From contig OZ234500.1 of assembly GCA_965153455.1 (NCBI GenBank), positions 10,664,001 through 10,728,000 on the forward strand: a stretch of DNA of 64,000 nucleotides, in the 5' to 3' direction. This document shows positions 10,777-23,419 of the stretch, in pieces. The translations under genes and the position numbers were made by a program. The first letter of the stretch is position 1. Each line of letters opens with the position of its first letter. Origin of the DNA: Sphagnum compactum (lineage: Eukaryota > Bryophyta > Sphagnopsida > Sphagnales). Below the pieces are notes generated by a model. It had not been told where the DNA came from and did no database searches. It saw only the letters and a list, made by a program, of their open reading frames with translations.

Positions 10777-13700
10777 ATGCCGCGGAGGCGGAAGACGCCA
10801 CGGGAAGCTGGTGAGGAGCTTCCTCCTCAAGGGGAGGGATCTTCTTCGCCGGAAGACGCATCAGTAGTTGTCGTAGTTCAGCCGGCAGTGCAGCAGCCTC
10901 CACCACCACCAGTTGCACCAGCACGGCATTCCGTTGCGCAGGGGCAAGCTCAAGGCAATGTGGGCGGAAAAGGAGGACATGGCGGACCTGGTGGTCCTGG
11001 GCGAGGAGGTGACAGGGACCGTGGTGGGCACGATGCGGGAAGAGGGCGAGGTCGGGGTCGTAGCCAAGCTCCGCAACACATGCCACAACACGTTGTTGCA
11101 TCGACTGGAGCTTCTCAGGGTTCACTAGGCGCACAATATAGAGAAGCCGGTGGTGCACAAGCATACGGCAAGGTGAGAGCTGGACAGCAATCTGGCGAAG
11201 TTGTTGTGCCCAAAGGAGCAGCAGTGCTGCCTACATTGTTGTCTCGTCCAGTACTTCAGCCACAGCAGCGCTTGTTACCTGTCTATTCAGTACAGCAATG
11301 TACAGCAGCTGCTCAAGGGCAAACTCTTGCAGCGCATCAGCGAATGCCGGCACACACATCCATGGAGCAATATGCAGCTGCTTCTTCAGCCCTTTCGGTA
11401 CAGAGTCCTGGAGCAGTGGGCGGCGGTGGCGGCGGGTTTGTTCCTGGCCAAAACACTGTTGAGCAATTTGGTAGCCTAGAGATACAACTCCACCACAAAC
11501 CTCAAGTTCTTGCAGCTCACTCACGAGATGATCAAGGGCCTCCTGCACCACAATCCGTAGCCCCGCCTGTGTCCAGCAAGGCAGTGAGATTCCCCCTCAG
11601 GCCTGGTAGGGGCCGGTTGGGTCAAAAGTGTATTGTCAAGGCCAATCACTTCTCTGTTGAGCTTCCTGACAAAGATCTCCACCAGTATGATGTGAGTTTG
11701 TCTTTATGTTGTGCTCCATGCATGAGCTTTTGACTGTACCTGTTTCAAGGGGTTTTTCGACTTGTGCTGCTGTAGTTCATATGGATCTATGTGCATTCTG
11801 CAAGATCGGTATTAGACATAACTGGATTCCATGGACACTGCCTCAAGATTTAACCAGATGAACTAACAGTTAAGATATTTTGATTTCCAGATACATCTAC
11901 ATATGAGATCTCTAAGGCTTTTTGTTGGAGTCAAATTTCTGTTCTCCCAGTTCACAGAAAGGAAGATATGTTTTGGAGATTGGGTGTTTGTTTCTCATCT
12001 GGGGCATCTTCATAAGGCTGTGAATGTTCTCTTCTGATCCCAGGTTGCCATCACCCCAGAGGTCACTTCTCGTGGGGTGAACAGGGCAGTTATGGAGCAG
12101 CTGGTGAAACTCCACAGAGAGTCTGCCTTGGGCCAACGATTGCCCGTATATGACGGTCGCAAAAGTCTGTACACTGCAGGACCATTGCCCTTTCAACTGA
12201 AGGAGTTCCAGATCAGTCTGCTAGAACAGGATGATGGCAGCACAACTCCAAGGTGACAAATTTGAGAGAGGGAAATTTACACTCTACTTCAATTCTGCAG
12301 TAGATGGCTGCCTGATTCTGGTTTGTTGTGGTCTTAAAATTCTTGTTAGAAATACAGGCCACATTTTAGGGAACAGGCTTCTGTGAAACCCAAGTTGTTC
12401 ACTGTATGATTTAGATATGAACTTGTGCTGTGCTTCACTCCTATCATGGAATGCTCCACCTCAGTGGGTTTTTCTAAAAGAGTCTCTGGATGCACTCCAC
12501 ATCTTTACACAGCATCTGGAATGTCCAAGCTTTCATGGATGCCCATTGGCAGGGAATATGATTGAAACTCCAAGCACCCACTGCACTATTGGAGCTGTGC
12601 TACATTGAAGAAGTCTGTTTGGTTCAGTAGAACTGTCCTCGACCAAGGAAGATATATCTGACCTAGTAGCTTAATGAATGCAGAAAGGAACGATCATTCA
12701 AGGTGGTCATCAAGTTTGCAGCACGTGCAGATTTGCATCACCTAGGCCAATTCTTGGCTGGCTGCCAAGCTGATGCCCCACAAGAAGCTCTACAGGTTCT
12801 AGATATTGTTTTGAGGGAACTTCCAACCCATCGGTAAGTACCCCTGTGTTTTCTTTTGTTCCTTTGCAGTTCCAACAGGTCTGAATCTGCCAGATAGCGA
12901 GTCATATTTGCATCTCTCATTGTGCTGAGACAGAACACGCATTGTCTCTAATCTGTTTTGCACAGTTCAACAACTTCTAGAGTTGGAGACAAAGGACTTT
13001 TTCTTGCTGAATCTGAACTTTTCGTTCTTCAGATATTCACCTGTTGGACGGTCCTTTTATTCACCAAACCTTGGTACAAGAAAAACACTGGGAGAAGGAT
13101 TAGAGAGCTGGCGAGGATTCTATCAAAGTATACGACCAACTCAGATGGGGCTTTCTCTAAACATTGGTGAGAGCACCACTTGTCATTGTCTGGAAACATG
13201 ATTCTGTGTCTTCAACCAAGTTGTTATAAGTGATATGGACAAGGTGGATGTTTTCCTTCACTTGGTTTGAGTGCTCTGGGTGACAAGACTGATCCCAAAC
13301 ATGTGTGTCAGCAGCTTGCGGCTGGTTATATGCCAAATGTTTCACACTTTGGGCAACTCATTCTTTTGTTCCATTCATGAGTCATTTTCTGGAGATCTGT
13401 GCTTTGTGCACATTTTTCGCATCTGGAATTTCTTTTGGTATTATGGTGAGTAATGGATAGCAGACGCCATCAAATCTTGCATTGTGTTGTTGCAGACATG
13501 TCATCAACAGCTTTCATTGAGCCAAAAACTGTGATGGAGTTTATCCATGATCTGTTGAATAAGGACTTGTCGAGAGGCTTGACCAATTCTGATCTTCTAA
13601 AGGTGTGACCATCAAGTCTGCGTTGTTTGTTAGTCCTCCCATTGTGCTTTGCATTAACACCTGGATTCAGATCGAGGGTCAAAATGTGAGACGTAAAATG

Positions 13701-16700
13701 TCATACATACTTTATCTGTAATAGCTGCCATCTCCTATCAAGTAGATTTTTGTAGACTAGGTGACTGTTGTTTTCACCTGGCTTTTAGATTTTGATCTTT
13801 ATGCCAACATTGTCTTGTTTGATAGATCAAGAAAGCTTTGAAGGGCATAAAGGTCGAGGTTACTCACCGTGGAAGTATCCGGCGCAAGTACCGTGTCTCT
13901 GGGCTCACCAATCAGGCCACAAAAGATCTCCAGTAAGCAGCTCTGAAAAGCTCACTCTTGTGCTTTCTTTCACATGGTTCTTTCCTCCTTTCATGTTGTG
14001 TTTTCAGGTAGCATAGTTGGGTACTTTAGTTGCTGAGTTTGCATGGCTTGGATTTTTGTTTTTGTGGAGGTCACAGTTTGATTGACATTGCTGTTCTATC
14101 CAGATTCCCTGTTGACGAAGAGGGTTCTCTGAAGTCTGTAACTGATTACTTTCGAGAAATGTATGGGTACATCATCCGACATCCTCTGTTGCCATGCCTT
14201 CAAGTTGGCAGTCAGCAGCGACCTAACTATCTCCCTATGGAGGTGTGCAAGATTGTAGAAGGTCAGAGGTACTCAAAACGATTAAATGAAAGGCAGATCA
14301 CAGCTCTCCTGAAAGTCACATGCCAGCGCCCAAAGGAACGTGAAGAGGACATCCTCCAGGTCTGATTGAGGCCCTGCAGAAACTTGGAATTGGCATGAAC
14401 TTTTTTGGTGCACACTTCTGCCTTGCCAAAATGATGGGTAACTCACCCTCTGTTGTTGTGACTTGTATTCTGACTATATGAGGCATATTTGGTCTGGTCC
14501 CTAAAAGATCAGAAAATGTGGTTCTTGGTTGAGTGAGTTGCAGACAGTTCGCCACAATGCATACCATCAGGATCCATATGCACAGGAATTTGGGATTCAC
14601 ATCAGTGCCCAGCTATCACAGGTGGAGGCTCGTGTTTTGCCAGCTCCTCGGGTATGTTCTAAGCATCAATGTGGTTCTATGCTGTATCTCTCAATTTTGT
14701 TCCTAGTCTGGTGATTTCTTCACTAGTTTTTTCTTGACCTCAGGAGGTTTGTATGGATGTGTAGCTCAAGTACCATGATACTGGCAGGGAGAAAGAGTGT
14801 CTACCACAGGTTGGTCAGTGGAACATGATGCATAAGGTATGCTATCATCTATGACAGGGCTTGTATTTCATGCCATAAGTATTAGATGTAGATTCTGAAT
14901 AAACTGTAGCATGTCTTTCAGGAATACTTTTACGGCAGACTCCTGTATTTTCTCCTTTTCCCTAACAATCTTACTTTAGTCCAACTTCATGTTGCAACTC
15001 ATCTAAAGTTGAGTATTAGGTGAATAGGATCCAAAGTTTGAAGCATTTATAAGTGGCTGATGGAAACTTTGTTGTGCACTTCAGCCATGTCTCTGCTTTG
15101 TGAATCCTGTTGATATTTCCTTATATTGGTAGACATGGATCTGAAAGAGTATTTTCAGAGAGTGGCCACAGCTCAATACTTGCCTTCCAGATAAGTAAGA
15201 TTGTGCCAACAGACATGATAGAATAGAGCACTATTACCCGAGAAATTCTTTGCTGGATCATTGATCAGTGCAACTGGCTGGGCAGAAAATGGTTAACGGA
15301 GGGGTTGTCAACCACTGGGCATGTCTCAACTTTTCAAGAAGTGTGCAAGAGAATTATGCACGTAACTTTTGTGCTGAGCTGGCTCAGATGTGCCAAACAT
15401 CTGGAATGGTACTACAATATATTGAAAGCCTCTATCCTTTCTTCTTTTTTAAGATATCAAGTCTGTGTCCATACATCCTTCTTTTGCAAGCTCAATGCCT
15501 GTTGAATTCTGGTGTCCAGTATGATTTCTTTTGTTACTTCTGCATCAGGGCAAGCTGCATGTGGAAGTTCTAAGGCAAGTTGTTGGCTTTATGTTGGACC
15601 TTGTTGTATACTGCAGGATTTTCAGAGTGAACCATTTGTTCCTGTTCGAAGTGCACGTCCAGAGCACTCAGATCGTGCTCTTTTGCAACTTTGTGAGGAA
15701 GTGAAACAAAGGACTGAGGGAAAGGGCTTAGACCTCCTCATAGCCATCCTTCCAGACAACAATGGACCTTTGTATGGTATGTCAGTGGCCGGTGTCTGGT
15801 TTTGATGTGGATGCAGAACTGTTTTGCCTTTATCAAATGACTGACTGACTCTGTTGTGTAGGTGATCTGAAAAAGCAGTGTGAGACAAATATTGGAGTAG
15901 TCTCACAATGTTGCTTGACCAAGCATGTGTTTAAAATGAGCAAGCAGTATTTGGCCAATGTTGCCTTGAAGATCAATGTTAAGGTTGGTACTCACCTTTC
16001 CTTATGCTTCATATGGTCACAAATAAGCATTCATGGTGGAAGCAGACAAAAGTTATTGACCCAGATTGTAGTGAACATCCTGCTCTCTCTGAATTATGCA
16101 GTGCTTGCCCTGTTTTGACTTCTGACCAGGTTGGAGGTCGGAACACAGTGCTAGTTGATGCACTCACACGACGAATCCCACTAGTGAGCGACATTCCCAC
16201 CATTATCTTTGGTGCTGATGTCACCCATCCACATCCTGGAGAGGATTCAAGTCCTTCTATTGCAGCAGTGAGTTGCCAAGTCAATTCTCAAATCTGTTGT
16301 TCTTAGTTGTCTCTTTACAATTGCTTTGAGTCATTGCTATGGTGGTACAGTGTTGTTCTTTCAAGCAACATATGCAGAACACCATCATTGGCTGTGTGTA
16401 TCCTGATCTGAACTGTCAATCTATCTTCGATGGGATAGGTGGTAGCTTCACAAGATTGGCCAGAAGTCACTAAATATGCTGGCCTGGTGTGTGCTCAAGC
16501 ACATCGGCAAGAGTTGATCCAAGATCTCTTTGAAACTTGGGTTGATCCCCTGAAAGGTCTTTGTACTGGAGGCATGATCAGGTATACTTGGCTCCTGTGT
16601 ATTGCATCAAAGTATTTGGTGGATTCTGTGTGTACCTGCAACATAAGGTTTAATAAGCATGGTTTGCAGTACAACTTGTTTCTGTCAGTTATGGCAGTGT

Positions 16701-18470
16701 CTTGTAGCGTCATTAAACTCTGCAACAGACTGAGTTGTAATTTCTTGTGGAATGGTTGTTCAGAACATGTTTAAGATTATTCATAAATGGCCTTACTATT
16801 TTCTACAGGGAGCTCTTGATATCTTTCCGAAGAGCAACAGGTCAAAAGCCTTTGCGCATCATTTTTTACAGGTTTGTCTCGTGTTTAAACATTTCAAGAT
16901 GCCATAAAGCAGTGTACATGTATTGTTTTATGGAAATCCAGAGTGCCAGTGATATTTCAAGCAGATGACTTGGCTGGTTTGGTGGTATGCACTCCACAAT
17001 AAAATTTCATTGTTGTGGCAAGACTCTGTTCTCCAGCAGGTGCAAGGCAATTTTTTTGGCCTGGTAGATACCATAGTGCCAAGCAAGTACTGATTGTTTT
17101 GACTGTGCAGGGATGGAGTGAGTGAGGGGCAATTTTACCAGGTCCTGCTTTATGAGCTGGATGCTATTCGCAAGGCTTGTGCCTCACTTGAGCCAGATTA
17201 TCAGCCACCTGTCACTTTTGTGGTGGTACAAAAACGTCATCATACTCGCCTCTTTGCCTGCAATCACAATGACAGCCGTAGCATTGATCGGAGTGGTAAC
17301 ATTCTCCCAGGTTAGTCTTCTGGCGTTTGCCTTGGTATGATTCTGCAGGACGTCATCAGAGCATTTTGATTTGAAAGAAATAGTGACTTGGAACTGGAAC
17401 AGCAATGAAGAATTGGAGTTTTAATTGCTGTCTTTACACTCCTGGACTTGGTTTTGATTTTTTCCTGTGGGTGCATGTTTCACTGTGGCATCCTCCAGGC
17501 ACGGTTGTGGACTCCAAAATTTGCCACCCCACAGAATTTGATTTCTATCTGTGCAGTCATGCAGGGATTCAGGTTATAATCACCATTTGTCAAATGGCAT
17601 GTTTGCATTATGTAAACATATGTCTTTTGGGGTTTCATGTTCCTGTCTTATCACCTGGACATTATGCTGTTGAGTATAAACCATCAGAGTCAAGATTTGT
17701 AACTAATACGATGCATGGCAGTGATACAGTGATTGGATTAGGCAGATAATCTGCTGTACTGTTAGGGATTGATGGAAGCTTAGGCCAGATTCAATTTGCC
17801 CTAGATCAAGCAGTTGATAGAAGTAGAGTCCTGGTAAATCTGATCTGGTTAATGTGGGTGGGTGGGGCCATAATACAGGGAACAAGCCGACCTGCCCACT
17901 ATCATGTGCTTTGGGATGAAAACAAATTTTCTGCAGATGGTTTACAATCATTGACAAACAATCTCTGTTACACGTATGCTTCCTTTGGGACTCTTCAGTG
18001 AAATTTGATTTTGAATTTGCAATTGAATCGTGTTGTTGAGCAACTAGCAATTCCTGTGGTGCCTAAATCAAGCATGTTGCAGTGACATTGATCCCTCATG
18101 TTTGCTGACCCTGTGTCTTGGCCATTTCAAGGTATGCGCGGTGCACCCGATCAGTCTCAATTGGTAGGCACCTTTGTTGCCATCCATTTGTTTATGTCTT
18201 GCAAGGTGGTTGGTAGCCTTTGTGCATACAAGATAGTAATACGAATTTCATGTTTGTGCAGTTCCTCCTGCCTACTATGCACACTTAGCTGCATTCAGGG
18301 CAAGGTGCTACATGGATCCAGAGGCATCAGATAGTGGGTCAATGACAGGTGGATTTGGAGCTGGTGGCAGAAGTGTCCTCACTGGCATGAACCGTATGGG
18401 AGGGGATGGATCTGTGCGGTCCCTTCCAGCATTGAAGGACAATGTGAAAAAGGTAATGTTCTATTGTTGA
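10777..18470 (+). CDS. AGO1: ARGONAUTE 1-type slicer protein
   Basis: Binds small RNAs, mainly miRNAs, and cleaves or represses complementary RNA. Exons: 10777-11691, 12044-12252, 12684-12833, 13033-13166, 13496-13602, 13826-13932, 14104-14359, 14544-14651, 14765-14836, 15286-15408, 15617-15776, 15862-15983, 16130-16267, 16439-16581, 16809-16871, 17111-17310, 17499-17572, 17879-17973, 18132-18163, 18262-18470. All introns are GT-AG; the frame stays open for 1138 aa. The start is the ATG of MPRRRK. Residues 1-268 are low-complexity: Gly/Arg-rich (RGRGRGR), then Gln/Ala/Pro-rich. The folded core starts near 269; PAZ is about 470-590, MID about 690-800 and PIWI about 800-1090. The slicer tetrad is intact: D851 ([12 protein letters not shown]), E892 (HRQELIQD), D937 (FYRDGVSEG), H1077 ([10 protein letters not shown]). 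It ends VMFYC, as AGO1 proteins do. An AGO10-type assignment is less likely given the long N-terminus. Confidence 0.97.
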
Positions 18471-19184
18471 TCGCATTCACCATGAACAATGCTCACCCCA
18501 CCCCTATGGAATGGCGATCCAGGATTTGCAGATCTTCTGCAAGTACAAACTCCAGTTTCTTTGGTGAGATAGCATTTCAGTGGTGAGCAATGTTGTCATC
18601 TCACTTAGAAGCTTCAGAGGCCGTGTTAAGTATTAGGACTCAAACATCCATTTTTTGCAAGTAAAGATGAAGTAGTCTGGATGCAACAATTGTAACTAGT
18701 TTTCAGTTTTATTTTGTTGACAGAATCTGTCCACTCTTTTGGGCTTGGCAGCTAACCAGTAAATACACCTTTCCAAACTACATTGATAGGAATTGTTTGG
18801 ATTGGGTATAAAAAAACCTAATTCTCTTAACAGTTGGATGGATTTTAAGCATTGTTTGGATTGGGTTGTACTTGTGAACAGAAACCAAAATTAAAATTTG
18901 AAATTGTGAATGAAGTTGTTTTAGGGGTTTTCAATTACGAAGATTCCAAACAGTAATAATAGTAGTAATCACTTCTTATATTGATTCTATTATGTAGTGA
19001 AAGATACAGAAGTATGCATAAATTTTTTCACTTTCATATCATGTTTAGAGCCAAAATTGACTAAATTTTCTTATGATTATTACCACTTTAGTTACATGCA
19101 AAGTTCACCAAAATAGCACTGCCCTTCACCTACACCATCAGAAATGATGGTAGGACAGGTTCAAGCTTCACACCTGATTACTCT
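18471..19184. other. AGO1 3' region and spacer
   Basis: The first few hundred bases presumably hold the AGO1 3' untranslated region. No further exon is visible. A diverged 'TGGCTA' repeat segment (about 18990-19135) precedes the MITE. Confidence 0.45.
18990..19135 (+). repeat. Dispersed 'TGGCTA' repeat, diverged copy
   Basis: Contains TTCATATCATGTTTAGAGCC, then a GACTAAATTTTCTTATG block, CCACTTTAGTTACATGC, and an AAATAGCACTGCCC end. These match the last third of the copy at 3172 in order and orientation. Confidence 0.5.
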
Positions 19185-19571
19185 GGCCACAGTGAACCAG
19201 CACACACCGGCGCACAATGAAGGATGAATGGTAAGTGGTCAGGAAACAGTTTTCTGTTGGGTTCCAGTTCCCTAGCTAAGCATGGTGGTTAGCTCAGTTG
19301 CTCTTTTTTTTCTACCCACCTACTAACAACCCACAAGCAGGTCATTAGTAGCTAGGTAGTAAAAAAGCCTTTACTTATGTATAAACCATCTACTTACCTA
19401 CTAAAACCCTATTTTCCTACCTACCTACCTATATATGAGACCTATTTTTTTGACAGAATTGGTTACCAAGGTGAAACCAAATATTAATTTAGTTGAGATT
19501 CATCCACAACTGAGTAATAATAATGAGCATCCAGTGGATGGTGCGCTGGTGGGTGCTAGTTCACCGTGGCC
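19185..19571. mobile_element. Mutator-type MITE, copy A
   Basis: The ends form 31-bp terminal inverted repeats (19185-19215 and 19541-19571) starting GGCCAC and containing GAACCAGCAC or its variant. Flanking 9-bp segments GATTACTCT (19176-19184) and GATTCCTCT (19572-19580) match at eight of nine bases, the target duplication length typical of Mutator-like elements. The 387-bp interior holds no frame. It contains GTAGGTAG-type tracts and matches the copy at 56598-57184 in inverted orientation. It lies about 0.7 kb downstream of the AGO1 stop. Confidence 0.85.
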
Positions 19572-20544
19572 GATTCCTCTTATAATGTTTACTTGATTAC
19601 AAGTGTTATTAGGATTACAACAGTACATCAGATAAGTGATTGTTGTTCCTTAATTTTGATTACTTTAATTCACACTTTGATTCCTTTATGAACAAACATA
19701 TTTGGAGTGGGTATCAATATGATATTTGAAGTTTGAATTTTTTTCATTGATATTGGGGGTATATGAGCAATGGTTTGATATTGCAATGGTCGGGTATTGC
19801 CTACTAGTCTTTGAAATTTTGATATTGAAATGCCAAAACCTATGGAGTCAGTTTTACACATAAATAGTTCACAAATGCACACATGACATGAAATTGGGAG
19901 GTCCATCCTTGTATTCAATTCCCGTTCTCAAATGCACAATGCCCTCAACTTGAATGCCACAAAAACTACACTTTGTAGTCAATTTAAATCTGTCGCTTGA
20001 AATGCCACACCAATTGAATTAGAAGGTCTTTGAAAAATTTATCTAAGGCGTAAACCATAAGGTCTTGAAGAGAAAGTACAAAACCAAACTACATGTATGC
20101 TTTGCAACTTATAGCCTCAAGTTTGAAGTCAATCTAGATGGCACCCTAGCTTGCAAATGAAGAAACTATTTTCTATATCGAATGTTTATGTTGTTGGCAT
20201 ATTCCAAAGTTTATTTGAAGAAGACAACTTTTCTTGCAAATTGGGTTTTCATAGAGAACCTTTTTTTTTCATTGGGTGCTTTAACATTTTTTGATTCACC
20301 CATATTTGAACATCTTTTATCAATATAATATATATATTTTTGTCACACTTGTTTGATGGGTATATGTTAATTATATGTCTTTTTTTTCATAATCTTCTTA
20401 GTATAGTAATTTAAATGTAAGAATCAAAACTTAAATAAGCCCATATGAATAGGTAACATTAATTTGTCTAAGGTTACAAAGATCAAAATGAACATTGTGC
20501 AATACCTACATTCTTTCTATTATAATTTTCATAAGGTCATTTCA

Positions 20545-20685
20545 AATATGCAATATTCATATATAGGTTTTGTAAATAGTTGCTGATTTTTTTAACATTC
20601 ATTGCAATACCTGCATATAGGTTTTGTAAATAGTTGCTAATTTTTAACATCTTTTGTAATACTTGCATATATGTTTCCGTTATAA
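20545..20685. repeat. Tandem repeat, ~55-bp unit
   Basis: The unit CAATACCTGCATATAGG followed by TTTTGTAAATAGTTGCT and an AATTTTTAACAT-type stretch is present about two and a half times. The first copy reads CAATATTCATATATAGG. Confidence 0.7.
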
Positions 20686-21044
20686 TATTTATGGGACTCA
20701 TATGACATAATAATCTAGTCTAAGTATCAACAAATAATGTTATAATTAAAGAATTACTAAAAATTTATTTTAGATAATGTAAATGATTGATTATCATATT
20801 TAAACAATCATTTATTTTTAAATATTAATTAACTGATTATTTGGTTGAACCTTAATTATTTAGATAATTAAATTAGATCTCAAATTCAAATCAATAACTT
20901 GTTATTTAATTTATTATCTTAATTAGATTTTTTATGTTGATAAGTTATTCAAATCATTTTTTAGATAATTATTCATGATGATTAATTGTCATAAAATTAA
21001 TTTAGGTATATAAAAAAACATATTTTGTGTACCCAAACCACTTA

Positions 21045-21245
21045 TTTTGAAGTGACCTTACATGTGGGTATTGCATTTAGGGTTGATTTTTCACCTAACG
21101 TTATTTAAATCACCTATGAATTATTTCAAAATGAACTTACATGCAAGTATTGCATATAGGCTTTGGTTTTCATTGCAAGGCCACCCAAACTACATATTGG
21201 TTATTTTGAAATGACCTTACATGTGGGTATTGCATTTAGGGCTAG
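21045..21245. repeat. Tandem repeat, ~80-bp unit, three copies
   Basis: The block ACCTTACATGTGGGTATTGC followed by ATTTAGGG begins near 21054, 21134 (variant AACTTACATGCAAG) and 21213. The first and third copies are closer to each other than to the middle copy. Each is preceded by TTATTTTGAA or a close variant. Confidence 0.8.
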
Positions 21246-21319
21246 GTAGTCATGTAATTTTGTAATACCCGCACATATATTTATTTTCACCAACTAGAAA
21301 TTTGGCCGTAATTTTTTGA

Positions 21320-22480
21320 ATAATTAAATAAAATTTGTAACAAAACACAAAAGAAGGTACGTTTTTTACCATTTGGTAATAATTTCGAGTTAAGTTCTTT
21401 CATTTTCTTTAAAAAAATATAAAATGACATTGCATTGTTTTACATATGTTTAAGACTTAAAAATTTCGCCCAAAATGCACCTTAGATTTATTTTAATTAT
21501 TATAGACTTGGAAAAAAAATGTTAATTAATTTATATGTCCCAAACTCTAAACCTAAACCATAATTCTAACATTAAATAATAAATTTTATGTTAAACTTTA
21601 ACCCCTGTATCATCAATGTGACCAATTTTGCATTATGTTCATTTTTATATATGTTAAATTATACTATAATGTGATGAAATAATTTTGAAAACATGAATTT
21701 CATGATGTATTGGCAGGGAATCAAATATTTAAAAAATATTTTAATGTTTCATGTTTAATGAATAACCACAATATGATACATGTATTGCATTTAAACAAAA
21801 ATGGGTTAGGAAATCTTGAATTTTAACAATTATGGAACATATGGAAACAAAGGAAATTTATAATTATGTTATCGATCTAAACAAGTGATAAAATAAAAAA
21901 CCAATACAATGAGCAAAATCTAAAGTATAAACCTTAAACTTTGATATATATGAACCATTTTTTAAAACATTAAATCATAAGGCATAACCCTAAAAATTCA
22001 AATGATATTTTGCCATAAGCCCTTTTACAACCATGACTATACAAACCCTAACAAAAAGAAGTCCTAGTGATATATGCCCTGAACCCAAAAAATATACAAA
22101 ATATATAATGCAAAACAAAAAAATAAAAAAACCATAGGAAAAAAATTATAAATCAAAATTTTAAACTTTTAAACTACAAAGATTTCTTGACAAAAAAAAA
22201 ACCCTTAATCTTAAAAAATAATCAAATAAATTTTGTAAAAAACCAAAAATAAAGATATGTCTTTTACCTTTGTGTGATTTCTCCAAAGTAATTTTTTTCG
22301 CTCTTTTTGAAAAAGATATAAAATGAAATTATATTACTTCACATATGTTTAAACCTTAAAATTTCTTCCCCAAATTTAGCCTAGTTTAAGTTAATTACTA
22401 TAAATTTGTGAAAAGTTTGTTAACTAATTTATATGTCTCAACCTTAAACCTAAATCATAATCTAATGTACATACTTATAA
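21320..22480. repeat. Direct repeat pair, ~260 bp, 900 bp apart
   Basis: Segments 21320-21580 and 22220-22480 share ordered blocks: AAATAAAATTTTGTAA-like, TTTTTACC, AAATATAAAATGA-like, ACATATGTTTAA, TTAATTTATATGTC and CTTAAACCTAAATCATAAT-like. Similarity is moderate. They could be the flanks of an old LTR-type or tandemly duplicated element. No coding frame lies between them. Confidence 0.5.
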
Positions 22481-22739
22481 TAATTACATGAAAAGATATA
22501 TTGTAATGTCCATTCCATAAATAAATTAGGTAAAATAAATTTGATAAAATATGCATTAACCAAACCAAAATGGCTGTAATTATGACATTGTTTCCACTAT
22601 AAATTATTTGTAATACCTACATATGGGGTCCTATGTTCGTCATCCATGAATTAGGGTGAACATTAATAAATTGATATGTAAGATTGGGGGGCTTGGGGTG
22701 GGAAAAATGAGTAGATAATTAATTAGGTATTTGGTTATG

Positions 22740-23280
22740 TAAAAAACATAAGTAGGTAGGTGAACATAGTGGTAGGTAGGAAGGTGGGTGCATAGGTAGG
22801 TAAATAGGTATATAAGTAGGTAGTTGGCTTAATAGGCAAGTTAATAAGTAGAAAGGAAGTTCAAGGAACAAGGTAAATAAGTTATTAAAGTAGGTATGCA
22901 TGTAGGTAGGCAAGTTAGTAAGTAGGAAGAAAGTTACATTAGCAAGGTAGCTAGGTAGATAGGCACGTTAGTACATAGAACACAAATTACCTAATCAAGG
23001 TGACTAAGTTTGTAGAATATTTATGTCAATAAGGTGATTGTGTATATAAGGTTTGTTAAATAGTAATGTAGCTAGGTTAGTAGGGTAGGTAGTTAGTACA
23101 ATGGTTAAGTCAGTAGGAAAGTTAAGTTAGTAGGGTATGTAGTTAATAGGGTAGTTAGGTTAGTAGGGTAGGTAGTTAGTATAGTGATTATGTGAGTAGG
23201 ATAACTAGTTATTAAGGTAACTATTTAGTAAGGGATAATTAGAAAGGTACCAAGGTTGGTACAATACTTATGAGGGTAGG
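22740..23280. repeat. Degenerate GTAGGTAG minisatellite
   Basis: About 540 bases are dominated by variants of GTAGGTAG and GTTAGTAGG with interruptions. The tract lies just inside a MITE right end (23363-23393) of the family seen at 19185, whose copies also carry short GTAGGTAG tracts. It may therefore be an expanded MITE interior. Confidence 0.75.
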
Positions 23281-23362
23281 GTAGAAGAAATGGACTATGA
23301 TGAACCCCATCTGACGCCGAATGATAAAACGCAACCCATCTAGTGGACAGAACAGCCAACTG

Positions 23363-23393
23363 GTGCATTGGTGTCTGCTAGTTCACTCTAGCC
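23363..23393. mobile_element. Right terminal repeat of a third MITE copy
   Basis: This 31-bp end reads GTGCATTGGTG...GCTAGTTCACT...GCC and matches the right ends of the two complete copies (19541-19571, 57154-57184). No matching left end was found upstream, so the copy is truncated or its left end has decayed in the GTAG tract. Confidence 0.6.
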
Positions 23394-23419
23394 ATAAAAC
23401 ACTAACCAAATTACCTTCC

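Larger units (their letters stand above)
19581..23362. other. AT-rich spacer with several internal repeats
   Basis: No gene is recognised. Duplicated segments occur at 20545-20680 (about 55-bp units), 21045-21245 (about 80-bp units) and as a ~260-bp direct pair at 21320 and 22220. From 22740 the DNA becomes a degenerate GTAGGTAG minisatellite. Confidence 0.5.

Noticed and set aside
10775-11164. 129-codon minus-strand frame opposite AGO1 exon 1
   Set aside because: It is the complement of the repetitive Gly/Gln/Ala-coding exon and has no independent support.
10777-11691. Possible miR168-type target site in AGO1 exon 1
   Set aside because: I looked for the known angiosperm target sequence and saw no convincing match. 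Scanning by eye is not decisive, so no site is claimed.
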